Shown: positions 34,314 to 38,665 of the stretch, piece after piece
Position numbering within the stretch: position 1 is the stretch's first letter
How the letters are laid out: the number at the start of each line of letters is the position of its first letter
Origin: Aquiflexum lacus
GTDB lineage: Bacteria > Bacteroidota > Bacteroidia > Cytophagales > Cyclobacteriaceae
Assembly: GCF_015476655.1 (NCBI RefSeq)
Contig: NZ_JABFHF010000041.1
Span: 1-38,665 of the forward strand
Direction of reading: 5' to 3'
Length of the DNA stretch: 38,665 nt
Made by a program: the position numbers and the translations under genes
The notes under the pieces: model-generated
Told to the model about the DNA's origin: nothing
Seen by the model: the letters and a program-made list of their open reading frames with translations, nothing else
Databases searched by the model: none

Positions 34314-34440
34314 TGTTTTAAAATTTAAGTTTCTATAAAACTAATCGATTTGATTCTAAAAATTCATACATTCAATGAGCTTCTTTCCTTTCCTTTGCCA
34401 AAAGGGAATTTTGTATCTTTTACATTCATTTAGCATCGGT

Positions 34441-36291
34441 ATGTTTAAAGTGTGCCTTCTCTTTTTTTTATTTTTGGGTATATACTTCCCTATATTTTCG
34501 CAGGATAATGATTCATTGGTATTATCGAAAGCTTCAAAAGCATTTGATTTGGCATCCGTAAGCTCGGATTCAGCCTATAAATTGGCCAATGAAGCGCTTA
34601 CTGCAGCACAGAAATCATCCTTCAAAAGGGGGATTGCCAATGCTTACAATGCTTTGGGTTGGATTTATATGCACAAAGGAAATCTCGATTCCTCCTTTTA
34701 TTTTCTTCAGGAATCCCGGGGCGTTTTTGCCAATGAAAACTCGCCGTATGACGTGGCCAGAGTTAATATCAATTTGACCGAAGTTTTGACCAAGCAGTCC
34801 CGCTTTGGTGAGGCATTGGTTTTTGCCCTTGAAGCCGACTCACTTTCTTTTGCCTTGAAAGACGTGGCTTTGCAAACAGATACCAAGAGGCTATTGGGGA
34901 TTTTGTATAGGGAACAGGGAGATCATTCCAAGTCCATCGAATATTTTAACGAGGCAATCAAGGGCTTTGAATTACAGGGAGATTTGAGAAGATCTGTCAA
35001 TACTGCCATCAGCTTAAGCATATTATTAAGGAAAATCAATTTGGTGGACAGCAGTCTCACTGTTTTGGAAAAATGTCTGGAAACAATAGATGAATTAGAA
35101 AACAATGAATATCAGTTGGCCATGATTCGGGAACATTTAGGAGATACTTTTTTCCTGAAGGAGATGTTTGAAGAGTCATTGAGACAATATATTTTAGCTT
35201 ATAAACTTTTCGAAAGACTGGGAAACAAAGCCGACATGGCTTATGAGGGATTGGTAATTGGGAAAGCACAAATTGCCTTAAAAAAATACAATGAAGCAGA
35301 ATTTTTTTTGACACAGGCCTTCAGCATCAGCGACAGCTTAGGTTTTTTGAATTATCAGTTTGACGCAGCTTCCGAGTTGGCCAACTTGTACTATGAAACA
35401 GGACAATGGCAAAAGGCTTTTGAATACCTGAATAGGGCAGGTGTGATGAAAGATAGCCTTGACCAACAAAAACAACTTTCCAACATGTCCGAACTCAAAG
35501 AAAAATATGAGTCCGAAAAACGGGACCAGGAAATAGCACTGCTTAAATCAAACATGGAACTGGAAAACTCCCGTGCCAGAAGAAGAGTGCAATTTCAGAT
35601 TTTTGCAATCTTTTTGTTTTTGGCAAGTTTGGGCATCGCTTATCTGATCTTTAATCGGTACAGACTAAAGCAGGAACTCAATGAACAAATACTCAGAAAC
35701 CAGATTTCGAGTGATCTCCATGATGAGATAGGTTCTACACTTTCAAGTATTGATGTCAACAGTCGCATCGCACTTCTGAAAATGGATGATAAAGAAACCG
35801 TTTCCGGGCAATTGCAAAAGATCCAGCAAAACACCCGTTCCATCATGGACAATTTGTCCCAGATTGTTTGGTCGATAAACCCCAATAATGACAGTCTTGA
35901 AAAGTTGATTTTCAGGATGAAGGATTTTGCTGCGGAAATTCTGGAGCCTTTGGGAATACAATACGCATTCCATCAGGGAGGCAACCTTTCAGAATTCAAT
36001 TTAAATCCTGTTTTCCGGAAAAACGTCTACCTGATATTTAAAGAAGCAGTCAATAACTGTGCGAAATACAGTAAGGCAACAGAAGTCTCTATTTCTCTTG
36101 AGGTAAATAACAGCCTCCTGTTTATCCAAATTGCTGACAATGGAAAAGGATTCGATTACCAAAGGGAAATGATTAAAAGCAATGGTTTACAAAATATGGA
36201 GAACCGCGCCAAACAAATTCGGGGGAAATTTGAATTGAAAACAGAACCTGATAGAGGTACTTCGATAAAACTGGAAGCTCCAGTCACCTGA
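34441..36291 (+). CDS. TPR-containing sensor histidine kinase (NarX/DegS type)
   Basis: 616 residues from ATG 34441, starting with a signal peptide (F-L-F-L-G-I-Y-F-P-I-F-S-Q). About six tetratricopeptide-like repeats fill residues 25-350 in the periplasm. A coiled coil precedes one transmembrane helix (about 380-402). A HisKA_3 dimerisation domain has phosphoacceptor His427 in L-H-D-E-I-G-S-T-L-S-S-I, and a HATPase domain shows N-N-C-A-K-Y-S and D-N-G-K-G-F. An earlier in-frame ATG at 34375 would bury the signal peptide. TTTG at 34394 and TATCTTTT at 34414 suggest a promoter in between, which also favours the later start. The partner regulator follows 59 bases downstream. Confidence 0.93.
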   Translation: MFKVCLLFFLFLGIYFPIFSQDNDSLVLSKASKAFDLASVSSDSAYKLANEALTAAQKSSFKRGIANAYNALGWIYMHKGNLDSSFYFLQESRGVFANENSPYDVARVNINLTEVLTKQSRFGEALVFALEADSLSFALKDVALQTDTKRLLGILYREQGDHSKSIEYFNEAIKGFELQGDLRRSVNTAISLSILLRKINLVDSSLTVLEKCLETIDELENNEYQLAMIREHLGDTFFLKEMFEESLRQYILAYKLFERLGNKADMAYEGLVIGKAQIALKKYNEAEFFLTQAFSISDSLGFLNYQFDAASELANLYYETGQWQKAFEYLNRAGVMKDSLDQQKQLSNMSELKEKYESEKRDQEIALLKSNMELENSRARRRVQFQIFAIFLFLASLGIAYLIFNRYRLKQELNEQILRNQISSDLHDEIGSTLSSIDVNSRIALLKMDDKETVSGQLQKIQQNTRSIMDNLSQIVWSINPNNDSLEKLIFRMKDFAAEILEPLGIQYAFHQGGNLSEFNLNPVFRKNVYLIFKEAVNNCAKYSKATEVSISLEVNNSLLFIQIADNGKGFDYQREMIKSNGLQNMENRAKQIRGKFELKTEPDRGTSIKLEAPVT

Positions 36292-36350
36292 TAGCGGTAT
36301 TGTTTAAACCGTTTCGTTCGCCTAAATTGTATGTGTCCAACCATGAAATT

Positions 36351-36980
36351 ATGCCGGTAAAGATTTTGATTTTTGAAGATAACAACAACCTGAGGGAGGG
36401 ACTTTGTCAACTTCTGATGCTCAGGGAGGAGTTTCAGATTGTTGGGAATTTTGGAGAAGCCCGACAAGCTAAGGAAATCGTAATGAATTGCAGGCCGGAT
36501 GTGGTTTTGATGGATATTGATATGCCGGGCATCAATGGGGTGGAGGCCGTAAGGCAGATCAGGCAGTTTGACCTGACCACCCAAATTATCATGTTGACAG
36601 TATTTGATGACAATAACCATGTTTTTGATGCTTTGATGGCTGGTGCGAATGGTTACTTGTTAAAAAGAAATGTATCTGACAGATTGGTTTTGGCTATTCA
36701 AGAGGTATTGGAAGGAGGGGCGCCGATGAGTCCTTCTATTGCCAGACTTGTAATCAATCAACTGCATGTAGAAAAACCAACGAATCAATATATGCTCTCT
36801 GAAAGAGAAAAAGAAATACTCAGATCTCTTTCAAAAGGGAATAGTTTTAAACTGATAGCTGCCGATCTCGGAATAAGTTTCGAGACAGTTCGCACCCATA
36901 TCAAGCGTATTTATGACAAACTCCATGTCCATTCCCAAGGAGAGGCTATCAGTAAAGCCCTGCACGAAAAATTGGTTTGA
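36351..36980 (+). CDS. NarL/FixJ-type response regulator
   Basis: 209 residues: receiver domain with Asp55 in V-V-L-M-D-I-D-M-P-G and Lys in Y-L-L-K-R, then a LuxR-type HTH (L-S-E-R-E-K-E-I-L-R-S-L-S-K-G) with recognition helix F-E-T-V-R-T-H-I-K. The ATG at 36351 begins directly at the receiver domain; a TTG at 36300 would add 17 unrelated residues. It is encoded after the TPR kinase and is its evident partner. Confidence 0.96.
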   Translation: MPVKILIFEDNNNLREGLCQLLMLREEFQIVGNFGEARQAKEIVMNCRPDVVLMDIDMPGINGVEAVRQIRQFDLTTQIIMLTVFDDNNHVFDALMAGANGYLLKRNVSDRLVLAIQEVLEGGAPMSPSIARLVINQLHVEKPTNQYMLSEREKEILRSLSKGNSFKLIAADLGISFETVRTHIKRIYDKLHVHSQGEAISKALHEKLV

Positions 36981-37129
36981 CTTTTTGATTCAACCATTTC
37001 ATATCCCCCTTTTATGGTATTGATAGGCTATTTTGAAATGTTGAAATTTAGGATCAGCAAACGATTCAAAGATTGATTTTAAAGTTGAGGCTTTGCTCAG
37101 GTATAATTTTATAGCCAATTAATTTCAAC

Positions 37130-38353
37130 ATGATGAAAACTCACATTGCGTATCCACTATTTGGGGACTTTTTCCCAACTTTAAAATTCGAGGAAAAGGC
37201 AATTTTTAAATTATTGATTTCAGGGATTTTCCTTATTGGCTTGGTGGGATGTGCGGAAGAACAAAACCCCGGCAATCCAAATACCAATAATCCTACCAAT
37301 CCCACAAATCCCAATGTTCCTAATCCTACGGTCAGTGTGGAGATTACCCAAACATCTCCTGAATTCACCTTCTGGGGAGATGAGCTCACCTTGACCGGCA
37401 AGGGTTTTAGTACCAAACTTGAAGATAATTTTGTGTGGGTAAAAAATGAAACGGTAGCTTTGGGGACCTGTTTTACAGGCAACCCAAATGACAGAAATGA
37501 TTCGACTGGCTGGAGGAAAGCTACCGTATTAAGTGCCACATCCACATCACTTACCATTAAAGTTCCTTATAAAACTGCTTCTGAAAATTCCAACAACAGG
37601 GCTTGCGGAGCCATCAATCCAAATATCAGCGTGACTGTAAATGGGAAAACAGCTGTTTCTGATAAGGTCAAGTTATTGGGAATCCCCTATATCGCAGATG
37701 TTTGTTATACCAATTCGGGATGGAAAGGGGCAGGGATGATTCCTAGGAAAGAATTGGAAAATGAAATCAGTATACCAGGGGTTGGCATTTATGGTTCCGA
37801 TGCCGGGGTTGATGAAAAAATGAAATTGTTTGTAAATGATGTTTTCCTACCTCTGATAAAAGTGGAATCAACTGGTCCCACCAATTGTGCGAGTAAATAC
37901 AAATTTGTTATACCTTTAGAATTTGCTAATGGAAATTGTGCTACCGCTGATCCTGTACTGACTGGCCGCTTTGCCAACATGATGGATTTTGTGGCAGTAA
38001 TTGATGGTACAACCAAATCCTCCGAAAAACTGACTTATCCGGTTTCTTCTTTTCCTGACAGGTCTTTCTCTACTTTTAATCAACAGTCTTTCTCCTATAG
38101 TGCGGCAGGAAATCCTCAGATAGTATTGACAGGAAAAGGCCTAAATTGGTATCAGGAGGCAAGATTTATCCCACAGGCTAATACAAGTTGTACCATGGCT
38201 ACTATAGCACCTATCCCATCGGAAGGTGGCACAACCCTTACGATAGGGATTCCATTGGCCCAAATGCAGCCCGGTTGTCTTTATACACTTTCATTGGTTG
38301 ATGTTTGTGGCCGTGGCAGCAATCAGGTAGGTTCAGTAAGGATTAATGACTAA
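37130..38353 (+). CDS. IPT/TIG-domain lipoprotein
   Basis: 407 residues. The hydrophobic signal segment is unusually far in (about 26-40), ending in the lipobox L-V-G-C at Cys41, after which A-E-E-Q could act as a surface-export signal of the kind known in Bacteroidota. An Asn/Pro/Thr-rich spacer (N-P-T-N-P-T-N-P-N) leads to at least one IPT/TIG Ig-like domain (about 65-185, with L-T-L-T-G-K-G-F) and a second similar one at the C-terminus (I-V-L-T-G-K-G-L). It is probably a cell-surface binding protein. No susD or susC gene is in the window. It is 149 bases downstream of the regulator gene. Confidence 0.75.
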   Translation: MMKTHIAYPLFGDFFPTLKFEEKAIFKLLISGIFLIGLVGCAEEQNPGNPNTNNPTNPTNPNVPNPTVSVEITQTSPEFTFWGDELTLTGKGFSTKLEDNFVWVKNETVALGTCFTGNPNDRNDSTGWRKATVLSATSTSLTIKVPYKTASENSNNRACGAINPNISVTVNGKTAVSDKVKLLGIPYIADVCYTNSGWKGAGMIPRKELENEISIPGVGIYGSDAGVDEKMKLFVNDVFLPLIKVESTGPTNCASKYKFVIPLEFANGNCATADPVLTGRFANMMDFVAVIDGTTKSSEKLTYPVSSFPDRSFSTFNQQSFSYSAAGNPQIVLTGKGLNWYQEARFIPQANTSCTMATIAPIPSEGGTTLTIGIPLAQMQPGCLYTLSLVDVCGRGSNQVGSVRIND

Positions 38354-38372
38354 GCCCATTGGTCATTCTCCA

Positions 38373-38520
38373 TTCTGTAAATGCTTAATTTTATCACTAC
38401 CAATGACAGAATTTGGGATTTATACCCTTGAACTGAAAAATGCATTCAAGACTATAAAGAACTTTGCCTTGTCACCTCGACGTCAGGAGAGGTCTGCAGC
38501 CCGCCTTGATGTCATTTCCT
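38373..38520. repeat. Intergenic repeat, copy 1
   Basis: A unit of about 148 bases. Its last part, 38461-38515 (55 bases), is identical to 38611-38665, and its start TTCTGTAAATGC also begins copy 2. The middle is diverged. The conserved part contains ACCTC/GAGGT flanking the palindrome GACGTC, and GACGTCA that can pair with TGATGTC. Confidence 0.8.
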
Positions 38521-38665
38521 TTCTGTAAATGCCAAATTTTAAAAACTACCAATGACAGATTTTGAAATTGATGGTTTAGGACTTCAAATAGCATTCGAAT
38601 CTATTACGTTACTTTGCCTTGTCACCTCGACGTCAGGAGAGGTCTGCAGCCCGCCTTGATGTCAT
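38521..38665. repeat. Intergenic repeat, copy 2, running to the window edge
   Basis: Same layout as copy 1, with a period of exactly 150 bases between the conserved 55-base cores. The copy is probably complete or nearly so, but further copies may follow outside the window. No gene is visible here; the short open frame at 38346-38528 crosses the repeat and is unlikely to be coding. Confidence 0.75.

Noticed and set aside
33136-34360. Identical 15-mer upstream of two minus-strand genes (33136-33150 and 34346-34360)
   Set aside because: In 38 kb of AT-rich DNA about one chance 15-base match is expected; a shared regulatory site is possible but unsupported.

Overview
The window looks like a chromosomal segment from a Bacteroidota bacterium, most likely the order Cytophagales (Cyclobacteriaceae-like). 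This rests on gene order (fabH-efp-accB-accC behind yceD-rpmF), on the type of arginine operon (an acyl-ornithine carbamoyltransferase and no argJ), on TAnnTTTG-type promoter elements, on the rarity of Shine-Dalgarno sequences, and on signal-peptide and lipoprotein style. I did no database search; family names come from recognisable motifs.

Region by region. Positions 1-266 hold the 3' end of a group II intron, cut by the window edge. Next come a lipoprotein with a zinc-peptidase motif (281-1261) and an intergenic palindrome. An arginine biosynthesis cluster, all on the minus strand, fills 1510-10118. Read in the direction of transcription it is GNAT acyltransferase, argG, argC, argD, argF', argB, argE, argH. 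Together these cover glutamate to arginine through N-acylated intermediates, with the acyl group removed at the acyl-citrulline stage. The argE-argH gap holds three arrays with a 7-base period. Then follow a PLP enzyme (10543-11808), a divergent XRE-HTH/Fic fusion (11901-12971), a hypothetical protein, an AT-rich gap with two very short genes, an FrnE-like DsbA-fold oxidoreductase, an outer-membrane-protein pair (15343-17027) and a PhnA/YjdM zinc-ribbon protein.

Positions 17880-25541 are housekeeping: valS, then accC, accB, efp and fabH in one run, then rpmF and yceD as a separate upstream transcript ending in a clear terminator. The valS-accC gap contains a two-sided 7-base-period array: CAGT-type heptads on the left and ACTG-type heptads, their complement, on the right. 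The fabH promoter carries a perfect 14-base palindrome in its spacer.

Positions 25662-33118 are accessory metabolism and signalling: a thiamine-diphosphate enzyme and an aldehyde dehydrogenase overlapping by 4 bases, a DUF1328 small membrane protein, a LytS/LytTR two-component pair, a fumarylacetoacetase-fold dehydratase of the 2-keto-3-deoxy-pentonate type, a lipoprotein and a DUF1905/YdeI-like protein. The right end has a second zinc-peptidase-like secreted protein related to the one at the left end, a TPR sensor kinase with its NarL-type regulator, an IPT/TIG lipoprotein, and two copies of a dispersed-type intergenic repeat about 150 bases apart, running off the edge.

I found no rRNA, tRNA, CRISPR array or intact transposase. 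No complete new system is proved. The best leads are the heptad arrays, the position-90 residue of ArgF' together with the operon-leading GNAT enzyme, the HTH-Fic fusion, and the palindrome inside the fabH promoter.
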